This document shows positions 26,479 through 35,643 of a stretch of 64,000 nt of DNA, piece after piece. The DNA comes from G963678095 sp963678095. Lineage in GTDB: Bacteria > Bacillota > Negativicutes > Selenomonadales > Selenomonadaceae. The stretch is taken from the NCBI GenBank assembly GCA_963678095.2, contig OY782746.1, positions 124,001 through 188,000 of the forward strand. The letters run 5' to 3'. The translations under genes and the position numbers were made by a program. How positions within the stretch are numbered: the stretch's first letter is position 1; each line of letters begins with the position of its first letter. The notes beneath the pieces were generated by a model. That model did no database searches. It was not told the DNA's origin and saw only the letters and a list, made by a program, of their open reading frames with translations.

Positions 26479-27195
26479 TTAAGCATCTCTTTTTTCAATG
26501 AGAATTGCCGTGATATTATCGATTCCGCCCGCCGCAAGCGCCTGCTCAATCAAAAGCTTCGCTGGGTTATCCGCCGGCACGATATTTATGATATTTTTAA
26601 TAGCGGCCTCGTTTACCATATTGGTCAGTCCATCGGAACACAACAAAAATTTATCACCAGCGACGATAGGAAAGTTTCCCGTATCAACCAGAAGCTCTGC
26701 ATCCACGCCCACCGCCCGGGTGAGCAGATTGCGCTTGGGGTGCGTCTGAGCCTCTTCCGGCGTTAGACTGCCATTTTCAACCAGGTCCCACACCAAAGAA
26801 TGATCCTTGGTAATCTGCTGCAGCGTTCCCTCATGCAAAAAGTAGATTCGGCTGTCACCGACATGCGCCCAGACAGCCTCGTGTTCCTTTAAGCACAACA
26901 AGCTGGCTGTTGTCCCCATTCCGTTATAAATGTTGTCGGCCGCAGCTTTTGCCAGAATACGGCGGTTTGCTTCCAAAACAACTTGATGCAGTAATGCTTC
27001 TGTTATATTCTCTGGATCTAGTCCTTCAAGAATTTCTTTAGCCGTCTGCGTCAGAAGCCCACTGGCTACCTCTCCGGCGGCATGTCCACCCATACCATCA
27101 GCGACGACATATACTGCTGAATCAAGACATATATAACTATCCTCATTGACCGGTCTGACCAGTCCGATGTCCGTTGCCTCTGTTTTAATTAACAA
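26479..27195 (-). CDS. prpC: PP2C-family serine/threonine protein phosphatase
   Basis: PrpC (Stp) reverses phosphorylation by the PASTA kinase encoded three genes downstream. The 238-residue protein has the PP2C metal-site motifs RPVNEDS (near residue 15), ADGMGGHAAGE (near 32), GTTAS and SDGLTN (near 190). I prefer the TTG at 27195, eight bases after AGG; the GTG at 27204 overlaps both the fhaB stop and the Shine-Dalgarno. Context is the conserved kinase-phosphatase pair. Confidence 0.94.
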   Translation of the reverse strand: MLIKTEATDIGLVRPVNEDSYICLDSAVYVVADGMGGHAAGEVASGLLTQTAKEILEGLDPENITEALLHQVVLEANRRILAKAAADNIYNGMGTTASLLCLKEHEAVWAHVGDSRIYFLHEGTLQQITKDHSLVWDLVENGSLTPEEAQTHPKRNLLTRAVGVDAELLVDTGNFPIVAGDKFLLCSDGLTNMVNEAAIKNIINIVPADNPAKLLIEQALAAGGIDNITAILIEKRDA

Positions 27196-27200
27196 AGCTG

Positions 27201-27650
27201 TCACCTCGCGAATTTAAAAGTAGCCAAGCCGATTTTTATGATATCACCATTTCTTAAAACCGTCTTTTTCAACAGAATTTTATCATTTAAGTAAGTATGG
27301 TTCACACTTTTCAAATCTTCGATCACATAGAGATTGTTGGTCTTTTCAATCACGGCATGATGATGTGACACATAGGTATCTTCAATAACAACATCATTCT
27401 CACTGCCGCGACCAATAGAAATTGCCGAGGAAAAAGCAAATCGACGCGAACGCAGTCGTTCATCACCGGCATCCAGTACGGTAAGCACAGCTTCCGCCGT
27501 ATCCATCGACCTTGTCTCTGCCTTCCCCGCTGCCCGCAGGTCACGGTACATAAACCGCACGATGCGATATAAAAAATAGTACAGGATGAGCAAAATTCCA
27601 TACTGTAAAATAACACTGAGTATTTGCAGAAAAAAAGCCGCATTGAGCAA
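27201..27650 (-). CDS. fhaB: FHA-domain protein with N-terminal membrane helix (FhaB-like)
   Basis: The 149-residue protein has one hydrophobic helix (about residues 5-27) and a C-terminal FHA domain, with ISIGRGSENDVVIED near residue 75 and the SHHHA phosphothreonine pocket near residue 94. FHA domains bind phosphothreonine peptides, so it is a likely target or adaptor of the PASTA kinase at the membrane. The start TTG at 27650 has GAGG nine bases upstream. It follows fhaA by one base, as in actinobacterial fhaA-fhaB operons. Confidence 0.88.
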   Translation of the reverse strand: MLNAAFFLQILSVILQYGILLILYYFLYRIVRFMYRDLRAAGKAETRSMDTAEAVLTVLDAGDERLRSRRFAFSSAISIGRGSENDVVIEDTYVSHHHAVIEKTNNLYVIEDLKSVNHTYLNDKILLKKTVLRNGDIIKIGLATFKFAR

Positions 27651-27651
27651 A

Positions 27652-28395
27652 TCACATCACCTCATAACGAAGAATTGTATTGCCAATTTGAATTTCATCA
27701 CCATCACGCAGGCAATGGCAATCGACTTTCTCCCCATTGACAAAGGTTCCGTTTAGGCTGCTGCCGTCATAGAGAATATGCCGGTATTGTTCAAAAGCAA
27801 TACAGGCATGAAGGCGCGAGGCATTTATATCCGTGAGCAAAAATTCATTTTTTTCCCGGCGACCGATATGAACTTTTTTCTCTCCCAGTTCCAAACGTGC
27901 CTCCACATCAGCGCCGGAAACAACCATCAAAACAGCAACTTTATGGTCCGGCAACCGCAATGATTTTGCAAAGGTAGGCTGTTCCAATACAATCGTCCGT
28001 GATTCAACTGGCATCGGATCCTCAGCAGCAGCCGGCATATTTTCCCAGGAGGAAACAATCCGGCAGCTGCCTTTTGCTAGCGACTCATCTTTTTTAACAA
28101 GAATCTGCAATCTATTTTCAATCAGACAATCAAGCCGGATATTCAGGCGTATGGCTACAGATTCAAGCTGTTCAAGCACGCTGAGCGGGCAAAGGCGCTG
28201 ATAATCTTCCGCTCCCAGATAGAAAGTATATTGGTTGGGAATATAGTATTGCTGCGTCTGTCGCTTTTTTTGCAACTGCATTTCCCGTTCCAGATACTTT
28301 TCAATTTCCACCAGTTGTAAATCACTGGCAAATTTCTTATTAAAAAACCCTTCGATATGTTTTTCCAGCAATGCTTCCCATTTCAAAAAGGTCAA
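27652..28395 (-). CDS. fhaA: FHA-domain protein with N-terminal DUF3662 domain (FhaA-like)
   Basis: The 247-residue protein has a DUF3662/FhaA-type N-terminal domain (about 1-115, EKHIEGFFNKKFASDLQLVE) and a C-terminal FHA domain with VHIGRREKNEF and ASRLHA near residue 200. In actinobacteria FhaA binds MviN-type and kinase partners. I prefer the TTG at 28395, eight bases after AGAGG, rather than the GTG at 28404 that overlaps that site. It is the first gene after a near-consensus promoter, so it heads the cell-wall signalling block. Confidence 0.87.
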   Translation of the reverse strand: MTFLKWEALLEKHIEGFFNKKFASDLQLVEIEKYLEREMQLQKKRQTQQYYIPNQYTFYLGAEDYQRLCPLSVLEQLESVAIRLNIRLDCLIENRLQILVKKDESLAKGSCRIVSSWENMPAAAEDPMPVESRTIVLEQPTFAKSLRLPDHKVAVLMVVSGADVEARLELGEKKVHIGRREKNEFLLTDINASRLHACIAFEQYRHILYDGSSLNGTFVNGEKVDCHCLRDGDEIQIGNTILRYEVM

Positions 28396-28424
28396 TTTTT
28401 TCACCTCTAAACGACATATCCACT

Positions 28425-28453
28425 ATTATATTCCCAAAATTTATGCAAGTCAA
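28425..28453 (-). promoter_or_regulatory. Strong sigma-A promoter of fhaA-prkC block
   Basis: On the minus strand TTGACT (28448-28453) and a perfect TATAAT (28425-28430) are 17 bases apart. It lies in the 65-base gap between rlmN and fhaA. The predicted start near 28418 leaves a short leader before the fhaA start. Confidence 0.82.
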
Positions 28454-28460
28454 AGATGTT

Positions 28461-29498
28461 TTACTCCAGATGTTTGTTACGCAGCTGCCCACAGGCTGCC
28501 TGAATATCATTTCCCATTTCCCGGCGCACCGTTACAACAAGATGTTGTTTCAGTAGTGCGTCTTCAAACAATTGGATTTGTTTAGACGTCGGCCGCTTAA
28601 AGCCTTTTTCCACAACCGGATTTATGGGAATCAGATTAACACTGGCCATCTGCCCACGCAGCAATGCCGCCAATTGGCGGGCATGTTCAGGCTGATCATT
28701 AACACCGGCAATCAAAATATATTCATAGGTGATGCGGCGCTTTGTCGTGTTGGCATAAGCTGCCCCGGCCTGCGTCAGTTGCTCAACCGGATATTTTTCG
28801 TTGATCGGCATAAGCGAGGAACGAATTTCATCATTGGGGGCATGAAGAGAAATCGACAAGGTAATTGGCAAATCCTCTGTGGACAGGCGTTCAATCATCG
28901 GAACAATCCCCGAAGTTGAAAGCGTAATATTCCGATACCCCATATCCATGCAGTATTTTTCATGACACAGACGAATAAAACCGAGCACATTGTCATAGTT
29001 GGCCAATGGTTCACCAGAGCCCATAATGACAATTGTGTTTACGCGTTCCTCTTCCGGAGCCAGCCATTCATTAATAAACAAAGCCTGCGCTAAAATTTCA
29101 CCGGTAGTGAGGTTGCGCATCAGACCGTTGATACCAGAAGCACAAAAGGCGCATCCCATGTTACAGCCAGCCTGCGTCGACACACAGATGCTGTTGCCAT
29201 AGGGCTGTCGCATCAGCACCGTTTCGACGGCAGTCCCATCAGCAAATGCCAGCAAAAATTTTGTTGTTTTTCCATCATCAGAAACCTGCTTGTCAATCAG
29301 TCGCGTACGAAACAACGAAAATTCCTCAGCCAGTGTCTGGCGCAGCTCCTGGGATAAATTTGTCATCTTTTCAAAAGATAACGTGTGTTTTTTGTACATC
29401 CAGTCTATAATCTGCTGCGCCCTGTAAGCTGGCAGTTTTAATGTCTTCAATTGTTCCTGCAGCTGTGGCAGGGATAGTCCAAAAATATTTTCTTTCAA
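28461..29498 (-). CDS. rlmN: 23S rRNA (adenine-2503-C2) / tRNA (adenine-37-C2) methyltransferase
   Basis: RlmN is a radical SAM enzyme that methylates A2503 of 23S rRNA and A37 of some tRNAs. The 345-residue protein has the iron-sulfur motif CNMGCAFCAS (near residue 112), the GSGEPL motif near residue 168, and a conserved C near the C-terminus for the methyl-carrying cysteine. I prefer TTG 29498, eight bases after AAGG; the GTG at 29507 overlaps that site. It follows rsmB by about a dozen bases. Confidence 0.94.
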   Translation of the reverse strand: MKENIFGLSLPQLQEQLKTLKLPAYRAQQIIDWMYKKHTLSFEKMTNLSQELRQTLAEEFSLFRTRLIDKQVSDDGKTTKFLLAFADGTAVETVLMRQPYGNSICVSTQAGCNMGCAFCASGINGLMRNLTTGEILAQALFINEWLAPEEERVNTIVIMGSGEPLANYDNVLGFIRLCHEKYCMDMGYRNITLSTSGIVPMIERLSTEDLPITLSISLHAPNDEIRSSLMPINEKYPVEQLTQAGAAYANTTKRRITYEYILIAGVNDQPEHARQLAALLRGQMASVNLIPINPVVEKGFKRPTSKQIQLFEDALLKQHLVVTVRREMGNDIQAACGQLRNKHLE

Positions 29499-29509
29499 TG
29501 TGTACACCT

Positions 29510-30838
29510 TTACTTTCGTTTCATTCGAGCAATAAAAAATCCATCGGTGCCATCAAGATGCGGCAGGAGTTGAACCATCGAGTCCTCACGTTTTTGCAGC
29601 GGCAGGTACTTCCCTGTTTCTTCCAGAACATACTCTGGGTGATTCTGCAAAAAGTCTTCCACAATGGCTTGATTCTCTTCCTGGGCAATGGTACAGGTAC
29701 TGTATACCAGGATTCCTCCCGGCTTTACTGCCTTAGCCGCACTCGATAAAATAGCTTTTTGCAGCAGCGGCAGTGTCTTTAAAAGTTCCGCTTTGTTCTT
29801 CCAGCGGGCATCGGGTTTGCGCCGCAATACGCCAAGTCCTGAACAGGGGGCATCCACCAGTACTCGATCCGCTTTTTCTGGATAAACTTCCCCGATTGTT
29901 GTAGCGTCAATCAGCTCGGGATGGATAATATTTATTCCCAGCCGAGCGGCATTTTCTTCAATTCGCTGCAATTTATGCTCATAGATATCGCCGGCAACAA
30001 TATAACCTGTATTTTCCATCAGGGCGGCAATATGGGTTGTTTTGCCGCCTGGTGCGCTGCAGGTATCAATAATAAACTCACCCGGTTTCGGATCAAGAAC
30101 ATGCGCCACCAGCATCGAGCTTTCATCCTGTACCTGACATAATCCGGCCTGTAAGGATACAAGGCCATCAAGCGAAGGATGCGCCGTACAGAGGATTCCC
30201 TCTGGCGTCCATTCCGAAGACTGCACAATGGCGCCTTCCTCTGCCATTTTGACCAAAAGATCTTCCCGGGAAATTTTCAGCGTATTTGTCCGCAGGGATA
30301 ACGTTGGATTGGTATTGTCAAATTCACATAGACTGACAGCTGCTTCATAACCAAACTCTTTAATCCATCGTTTGACAAGCCATTCGGGGTGCTGGTAAAC
30401 CAGTGCCAGATTTTTGGTGGCATTGCCGTTACCTTCCGGAAATTTCGTCCGTTCCGGCTCCCGCACAGCGCTGCGCAGCACCGCATTGACAAATTTCACC
30501 GTACCGGCATGGCCATATTTTTTAGCCAGTTCAACGGCCTGATTGCAGGCCGCCGAAGCAGGCACCTTATCCATAAAAAAGATCTGATACAGACCCTGGC
30601 GCAGTACATTGCAGATGACCGGTGGAATTTTACTCAACGGCCGATTTACATACTGGCGCAGCATCCAGTCAAGCGTATCCCCCGCCTTCACGGTGCCATA
30701 GACCATTTCCGTGACAAAGCGGCGGTCCTGCTCTGAGAGGTCAGCCCGCCGCAATTCTTTTGCCAATGCAACATTCGCATAAGCATCATTTATATAAACC
30801 GCATTCAATATTTTTAATGCAATTTCCCGTGCACTCAT
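29510..30838 (-). CDS. rsmB: 16S rRNA (cytosine-967-C5) methyltransferase
   Basis: RsmB methylates C967 of 16S rRNA. The 442-residue protein has a NusB-like RNA-binding domain (about residues 1-140) and a Rossmann methyltransferase domain with DTCSAPGGKTTH near residue 260, DAPCSGLG near 328 and the second cysteine in STCTIA near 380. It starts at ATG 30838, two bases after the stop of the DUF116 gene, with AAGGA upstream. Neighbours fmt and def place it in the translation-related operon. Confidence 0.95.
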   Translation of the reverse strand: MSAREIALKILNAVYINDAYANVALAKELRRADLSEQDRRFVTEMVYGTVKAGDTLDWMLRQYVNRPLSKIPPVICNVLRQGLYQIFFMDKVPASAACNQAVELAKKYGHAGTVKFVNAVLRSAVREPERTKFPEGNGNATKNLALVYQHPEWLVKRWIKEFGYEAAVSLCEFDNTNPTLSLRTNTLKISREDLLVKMAEEGAIVQSSEWTPEGILCTAHPSLDGLVSLQAGLCQVQDESSMLVAHVLDPKPGEFIIDTCSAPGGKTTHIAALMENTGYIVAGDIYEHKLQRIEENAARLGINIIHPELIDATTIGEVYPEKADRVLVDAPCSGLGVLRRKPDARWKNKAELLKTLPLLQKAILSSAAKAVKPGGILVYSTCTIAQEENQAIVEDFLQNHPEYVLEETGKYLPLQKREDSMVQLLPHLDGTDGFFIARMKRK

Positions 30839-31612
30839 TCAATCATCCTTTTCTTTCAAGAAACTTCGTATTTCCTGCTCCACCTGTTCCATATCAACTT
30901 TCGTATTATAACAGGGTCCATTCGGCCTTATATTTAAAACCCCGACCGCCGGCAACGGGTATACATCCTGAATGCCACTGGTCAGATCACGCTCGCAGGC
31001 AATTGCCAACACAGCCAGCGGCCTTATCTGCTTTACCGTTTGACGGGCAAGCGTACCGCCAGTCACAACAAAAAAATGAAAACCGATTTTTTCTGACAAA
31101 TCGAGCAAATCGCCAATATTGCAGCCACCGCAACGTTTACAGTTTTTGGGGTCCCTTGTTATCTTGTGCGGACAAGTTGCAAGCTGAAGGCAATGCGGCG
31201 TTACTACGAGCAATCGATCTGCGGGCACCTTTACTCCCTGTTGCTGGATAATACGATTACTCACCGCAATAAAGGAACGTTCTATCGCTCGTCGGTCAAT
31301 GCCAAACACGCGGCCAAACAAAATCGTCAAGGGAAACAGAAAATTAATGACTGCATAGGTTCGTTTTTTTAAAATCGGCAACGAAGGCAGCCCTGCTGCC
31401 GCAGCCGCCATTGTGAACAGACTAAGCCCCCCAAATAAAAACAACACGGCCAGCAGCAGGCTGAACACAGCCGGCAATTGTTGCTGGACATCACTGAGTC
31501 CAAGATAGGTAACCCGCCATATAAGATAGCTAACCGCGCCGATAAAAAGCCAGCTCACGCCAAGTAAAGCAATAAACACTCGCTTGCGGGCTGTTTGACG
31601 TCCAATATTCAT
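30839..31612 (-). CDS. DUF116-family protein, membrane anchored, cysteine rich
   Basis: The 257-residue protein has two hydrophobic segments near the N-terminus and a conserved soluble part with PHCLQLATCPHKITRD (near residue 143) and a CKRCGGCN cluster near 161. These match the DUF116 family, often encoded beside fmt, def and rsmB in Firmicutes. The cysteines could bind metal; the function is not established. I chose the ATG at 31612, with AGGG six bases upstream just after the fmt stop; the longer frame lies inside fmt. A metal- or iron-sulfur-binding role is inference. Confidence 0.85.
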   Translation of the reverse strand: MNIGRQTARKRVFIALLGVSWLFIGAVSYLIWRVTYLGLSDVQQQLPAVFSLLLAVLFLFGGLSLFTMAAAAAGLPSLPILKKRTYAVINFLFPLTILFGRVFGIDRRAIERSFIAVSNRIIQQQGVKVPADRLLVVTPHCLQLATCPHKITRDPKNCKRCGGCNIGDLLDLSEKIGFHFFVVTGGTLARQTVKQIRPLAVLAIACERDLTSGIQDVYPLPAVGVLNIRPNGPCYNTKVDMEQVEQEIRSFLKEKDD

Positions 31613-31622
31613 GGTAATCCCT

Positions 31623-32567
31623 CTATTCAAATCGTGCCGGCAGCGCCAGGCCATGCCCGCGAATATAGTCGTTGGCAGCCATTTTCTTTTTGCTCGGGGC
31701 CTGCAGTTCTAAAATCTCCAGCAGTCCGTTGCCCGTAGCGACATAAAATCCCTGATTTGTAATCTTCACAATTTCGCCAGCCTGGGCAGCAGGAGCAGCG
31801 GTATTATCGCCAACAACGCCCGTACGCCATATTTTAAAGTTGCTGCCGTTTAATGTAGTATATGCTCCCGGCCAGGAGTTGAGACCGCGCACCAGATTAT
31901 GGATTTCAATGGCCGATTTATTCCAGTCAATCCGCCCGGTTTCTTTTGTCAACAGCGGAGCATAATTTGTGCCCTCATCCGTCTGTTTCGTCCGCGGGGC
32001 GTTTCCTGCTGCCAGCTGACGAACCGTTTCAAGCAGAAGCTTCGCCCCGGCCGTCATCAGTACATCATGCAGCTGTTCTGTCGTCATAGTATCGCTGATC
32101 GGAACTGCTGTTTTTAATATCATATCGCCAGTATCAAGTCCCGCATCCATAAACATCGTGGTAACGCCGGATTGCGTTTCGCCATTGATGATTGCCCAGT
32201 GAATCGGGGCCGCGCCGCGATAACGCGGCAACAGCGAGGCATGGACATTGATACAGCCAAGGCGCGGAATATCCAAGATGGTCTGCGACAAAAGCTGGCC
32301 AAAAGCAACCACCACGATCAAATCCGGCTTAAGTTCCGCCAACCGGGCCTGAAACTCAGCTGTCTTGATCTTTTCCGGCTGGAGTATCGGCAAATTATGT
32401 GCCTGCGCAAATACCTTTACCGGTGACGGCATCATCTTTTGCCCACGACCACGAGGACGATCGGGCTGAGTGATCACCGCAGTCACATCACAATTTTGCT
32501 GTAGCTCTTCCAGGCAGGGAACAGCAAAATCCGGCGTTCCCATAAAGATTACTTTTAAATGTTTCAT
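31623..32567 (-). CDS. fmt: Methionyl-tRNA formyltransferase
   Basis: Fmt formylates initiator Met-tRNA with 10-formyltetrahydrofolate. The 314-residue protein has the N-terminal FMGTPDFAVP motif, the catalytic region HASLLPRYRGAAPI near residue 110 and a C-terminal tRNA-binding domain. The ATG at 32567 has AAGGAG upstream and overlaps the def stop by four bases. Def and fmt act in the same cycle and are co-transcribed. Confidence 0.95.
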   Translation of the reverse strand: MKHLKVIFMGTPDFAVPCLEELQQNCDVTAVITQPDRPRGRGQKMMPSPVKVFAQAHNLPILQPEKIKTAEFQARLAELKPDLIVVVAFGQLLSQTILDIPRLGCINVHASLLPRYRGAAPIHWAIINGETQSGVTTMFMDAGLDTGDMILKTAVPISDTMTTEQLHDVLMTAGAKLLLETVRQLAAGNAPRTKQTDEGTNYAPLLTKETGRIDWNKSAIEIHNLVRGLNSWPGAYTTLNGSNFKIWRTGVVGDNTAAPAAQAGEIVKITNQGFYVATGNGLLEILELQAPSKKKMAANDYIRGHGLALPARFE

Positions 32568-33025
32568 TCTGCTGCTCCTTGCTTTATGCTCTTGGCATGA
32601 TCGATAAACAATATGCCATCGAGATGATCAAGCTCATGCTGGATACAGCGGCCTAATAGACCCGTACCGTTTAAACGCTGCTTCTTGCCGCGCCGGTTAA
32701 AGAATTCAACGGTAACTTTTTCTGCCCGCTCAACTTCACCAAAAATATTCGGCACACTAAGGCAGCCTTCCGTATCGATCGCCGTTCCCTCACGGTAGAC
32801 AATTTCCGGATTAACGAGCTCGATCAGACCTTCCCCGACATCTATAATAACCACTCGCACCGGGATTCCCACCTGCGGTGCCGCCAAGCCTACGCCATCG
32901 GCAGCATACATGGTTTCCGCCATATCATCAAGCAGCTTTTTTATCTTATTGTCAACGCGTTCAATCGGCCGACAAACCTCTTTTAAAACAGGAGCTCCTG
33001 CCTTTTTGATCTCCAACAACGCCAT
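32564..33025 (-). CDS. def: Peptide deformylase
   Basis: Def removes the formyl group from nascent proteins. The 153-residue metalloenzyme has all three motifs: GVGLAAPQVG (near residue 44), EGCLSVP (near 88) and HELDHLDG (near 130), which supply the metal cysteine and histidines. The start is ATG 33025 with AGGAGG seven bases upstream; the open frame extends 15 codons further into the leader. A weak terminator-like hairpin precedes the gene. Confidence 0.95.
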   Translation of the reverse strand: MALLEIKKAGAPVLKEVCRPIERVDNKIKKLLDDMAETMYAADGVGLAAPQVGIPVRVVIIDVGEGLIELVNPEIVYREGTAIDTEGCLSVPNIFGEVERAEKVTVEFFNRRGKKQRLNGTGLLGRCIQHELDHLDGILFIDHAKSIKQGAAE

Positions 33026-33037
33026 AGTGATTCCTCC

Positions 33038-33071
33038 TAAAAAAAACAAATATGAGATAAACGATCTCATA
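33038..33071 (-). terminator. Weak intrinsic terminator or attenuator between priA and def
   Basis: On the minus strand an 8-bp AT-rich stem (33064-33071 with 33051-33058) and a 5-base loop are followed by a long T-run that ends at the def Shine-Dalgarno. It could end the priA transcript or only lower read-through. No promoter for def was found beyond it, so partial read-through is likely. Confidence 0.6.
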
Positions 33072-33111
33072 AAATTTTATCATACAAAGCGATAAAAAGC
33101 CAATCAATCCC

Positions 33112-35538
33112 TTATATTGTGTTTAAGGGATTGATATCGATCATAATATTTGTTTTTAAATGCAGCTCATTTTCCTGCATGAATTTGCGCATCCGCGACA
33201 GATTCTTTGTCTTTATCAACAGATTAAAGCGATATATCCCGCGAAAATTTGCGATCATCGCTGGTGCCGGGCCAATGATTTGTTCCTCCGGGTCGCCGGA
33301 AAAGCATTGTCGAAAGCGTTCGACCAACGCGGTCGCCTCTTCAAGCGCAGTGTTTTCCTCCTTATGTTGAACCAGCAACTTGATCAAAGAGCTGAACGGC
33401 GGATATTGGAGAACCCGGCGAAAGCCCAGCTCTTCCCGGTAAAAGACAGCATAATCCTGCCGGATTCCACACTGAACAGCATAATGTTCGGGATTATAGG
33501 TCTGTACGATAACCTTCCCCGGAATTTCACCACGGCCGGCACGGCCGGCTGTCTGTGTGATCAGCATAAAACAGCGCTCTGCCGCACGAAAATCCGGCAT
33601 ATTCAGGCTCGAATCAGCACTGATAATCCCAACGGCGGTCACATTTGGAATATCGTGCCCCTTGGCAACCATCTGTGTCCCCAGCAGAATATCATATTTT
33701 TTTTGTTTAAACTGCTCCAAAATCTGCGTATGGGCGAATTTGCGCGCTGTGGTATCGCGATCCATCCGAATGATCCTGGCTGCCGGTAGCAGCTGTTGCA
33801 GTTCCTGCTCAAGGCGCTCGGTTCCTGTCCCAAAATATTTTATATAGCGGCTTGAACATTTTGGGCAAAGATCGGGAACTTCAGCCATCAGATCGCAGTG
33901 ATGGCATTGCAGCCGGCCACTCTTATGATAGACCAGCGGCAATCCGCAATCCTTGCATTTTATGACTTCCCCACAGGACCGGCACATGACAAAGGTTGAA
34001 AAGCCACGCCGATTGAGCATGATAATCGCCTGCTCCCCTTTGGCAACCGTTGTCTCCAAGAGCTGCCGTAGCTCCCGGGAAATGACATTGCGGTTACCGG
34101 CTTTTAACTCGGCTCGCATATCGACATATTGAACCTTGGGCAGTGCTAAATCTCCAATTCGCTGCGGCAGTGAGAGGAGCGTGTAGTCTTTTTTTTCTGC
34201 CCGGTAAAAGGATTCAATAGCTGGCGTTGCACTGCCCAGCAGCAAAACGGCATTATGCAATCGCGCCATTTCTTCGGCCACATCCCTTGCGTGATAACGC
34301 GGGGATTCATCCTGCTTATAGGACGGATCATGTTCTTCATCAAGAATAAGGAGCCCCAGATCATCAAACGGCATAAACAGCGCTGATCTTGCGCCGATGA
34401 CAATGCCAATCTGTTGCTGCCTTAGCCGAAAGACGGCATCATTTCGTTCACTCAGGGACAGCCGACTGTGAATGACAAGAATGTCATCCGGGAAATAATA
34501 TTTAAAAGAACTTACCAATTGACCCGTCAAGGCAATTTCCGGCACAAGTACAACGACCTGACGGCCCTGTGCTCTGGCCTTGCGGGTAGCTTCCATATAA
34601 ACCTGCGTCTTGCCACTGCCTGTAACGCCATGAAGTAAAAAAGTCTTCGACTGGCCAGCTTCCAGCAAAGGCACAATTTCCCCCAGGGCCTTTGTCTGGG
34701 CCTCAGTCAGCTCTATCCGGCTTTTTCCAACGGAATCACTTTCCCGGTAACTGTCCTGTAATATGCGTTCTGAACGAATTTCGATTAAGCCTTGGTCTTC
34801 CAGGGCATGAATAACCGGCCAGGATACTTTTTCTTGCTGCAAAAAAGCTGCAGAACAAACCGGTGTTTTCAGCAGAATTTCCAGCAAGCGTTTTTGCGCC
34901 GGACGCCGGGAAAAGTCATCAGGGACAGCACCAGTATCCGGACGCAGGCAAATGATTTTCTCATAGCTCTGGCTGGCATTTCTCTTGGCAGCATAATCCT
35001 TATAAATCAGCTTAAATTGCAGCAGCCGGCCCAGGGCATAATCAAGATCAATTTCTTCCGGCGAAAATTGCTGGCGAAGTTCCTGCATAGCAAGGCCGGT
35101 GGAAAGCTGTATCTGCGTGTACAACTTCTTATATGCCTGCACCTGTAATAGCGGAGAATTTTTCTCGCTTTCACTATTGCCACAGGCATAATACAGCGCT
35201 CTGATTTTAAGTCCGCTTTTACCCGGCATAAACAGTCGCATGCTTTCGGCCACAGAGCACAGATAATAATCGGCCAGCCAGTATGCCGTCTGCAGCATCG
35301 GCGGCGAAAACCAGGCCTCCTGATCGACAAGCTCGAGAATTGGCTTTAGCTCAGCCGCAAAGCCGGGAGATTCCTCCTGAATTTCAACGACAAACCCCTC
35401 TACTTTCCGACTGCCAAAAGGCACAAAAACACGCCAGCCGGCCGTTAAAAAGGAGAATTCTTCCGGCACTATGTAGGAATAGGCTTTCGCTATGCTTTTT
35501 ACGGGAATATTTACAAATACACTTGCAGTTTTTTTCAT
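33112..35538 (-). CDS. priA: Primosomal replication protein N' (PriA helicase)
   Basis: PriA reloads the replisome at stalled forks. The 808-residue protein has an N-terminal DNA-binding region, a superfamily 2 helicase core with GVTGSGKTQVYM (near residue 302) and the LDEEHD box (near 400), and a zinc-binding insert with paired cysteines (CRSCGEVIKCKDC near 520). The ATG at 35538 follows GGTGG. It is preceded by metK, and by coaBC further upstream, with the autotransporter region interposed. Confidence 0.95.
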   Translation of the reverse strand: MKKTASVFVNIPVKSIAKAYSYIVPEEFSFLTAGWRVFVPFGSRKVEGFVVEIQEESPGFAAELKPILELVDQEAWFSPPMLQTAYWLADYYLCSVAESMRLFMPGKSGLKIRALYYACGNSESEKNSPLLQVQAYKKLYTQIQLSTGLAMQELRQQFSPEEIDLDYALGRLLQFKLIYKDYAAKRNASQSYEKIICLRPDTGAVPDDFSRRPAQKRLLEILLKTPVCSAAFLQQEKVSWPVIHALEDQGLIEIRSERILQDSYRESDSVGKSRIELTEAQTKALGEIVPLLEAGQSKTFLLHGVTGSGKTQVYMEATRKARAQGRQVVVLVPEIALTGQLVSSFKYYFPDDILVIHSRLSLSERNDAVFRLRQQQIGIVIGARSALFMPFDDLGLLILDEEHDPSYKQDESPRYHARDVAEEMARLHNAVLLLGSATPAIESFYRAEKKDYTLLSLPQRIGDLALPKVQYVDMRAELKAGNRNVISRELRQLLETTVAKGEQAIIMLNRRGFSTFVMCRSCGEVIKCKDCGLPLVYHKSGRLQCHHCDLMAEVPDLCPKCSSRYIKYFGTGTERLEQELQQLLPAARIIRMDRDTTARKFAHTQILEQFKQKKYDILLGTQMVAKGHDIPNVTAVGIISADSSLNMPDFRAAERCFMLITQTAGRAGRGEIPGKVIVQTYNPEHYAVQCGIRQDYAVFYREELGFRRVLQYPPFSSLIKLLVQHKEENTALEEATALVERFRQCFSGDPEEQIIGPAPAMIANFRGIYRFNLLIKTKNLSRMRKFMQENELHLKTNIMIDINPLNTI

Positions 35539-35584
35539 ATAACCACCAAATATTAATTTACTTATGCCGCCCGTTTATGGTAAA

Positions 35585-35611
35585 CGAAAGGAGGCTCATT
35601 TGAGCCCCCTG
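35585..35611 (-). terminator. Intrinsic terminator after metK
   Basis: On the minus strand GGGGGCTCA (35601-35609) pairs with TGAGCCTCC (35590-35598) and is followed by TTTCGTTT. It lies between the metK stop at 35644 and priA. Confidence 0.85.
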
Positions 35612-35643
35612 TAACGTCATGTCAAAAAAGAGTTGTTATCGGT

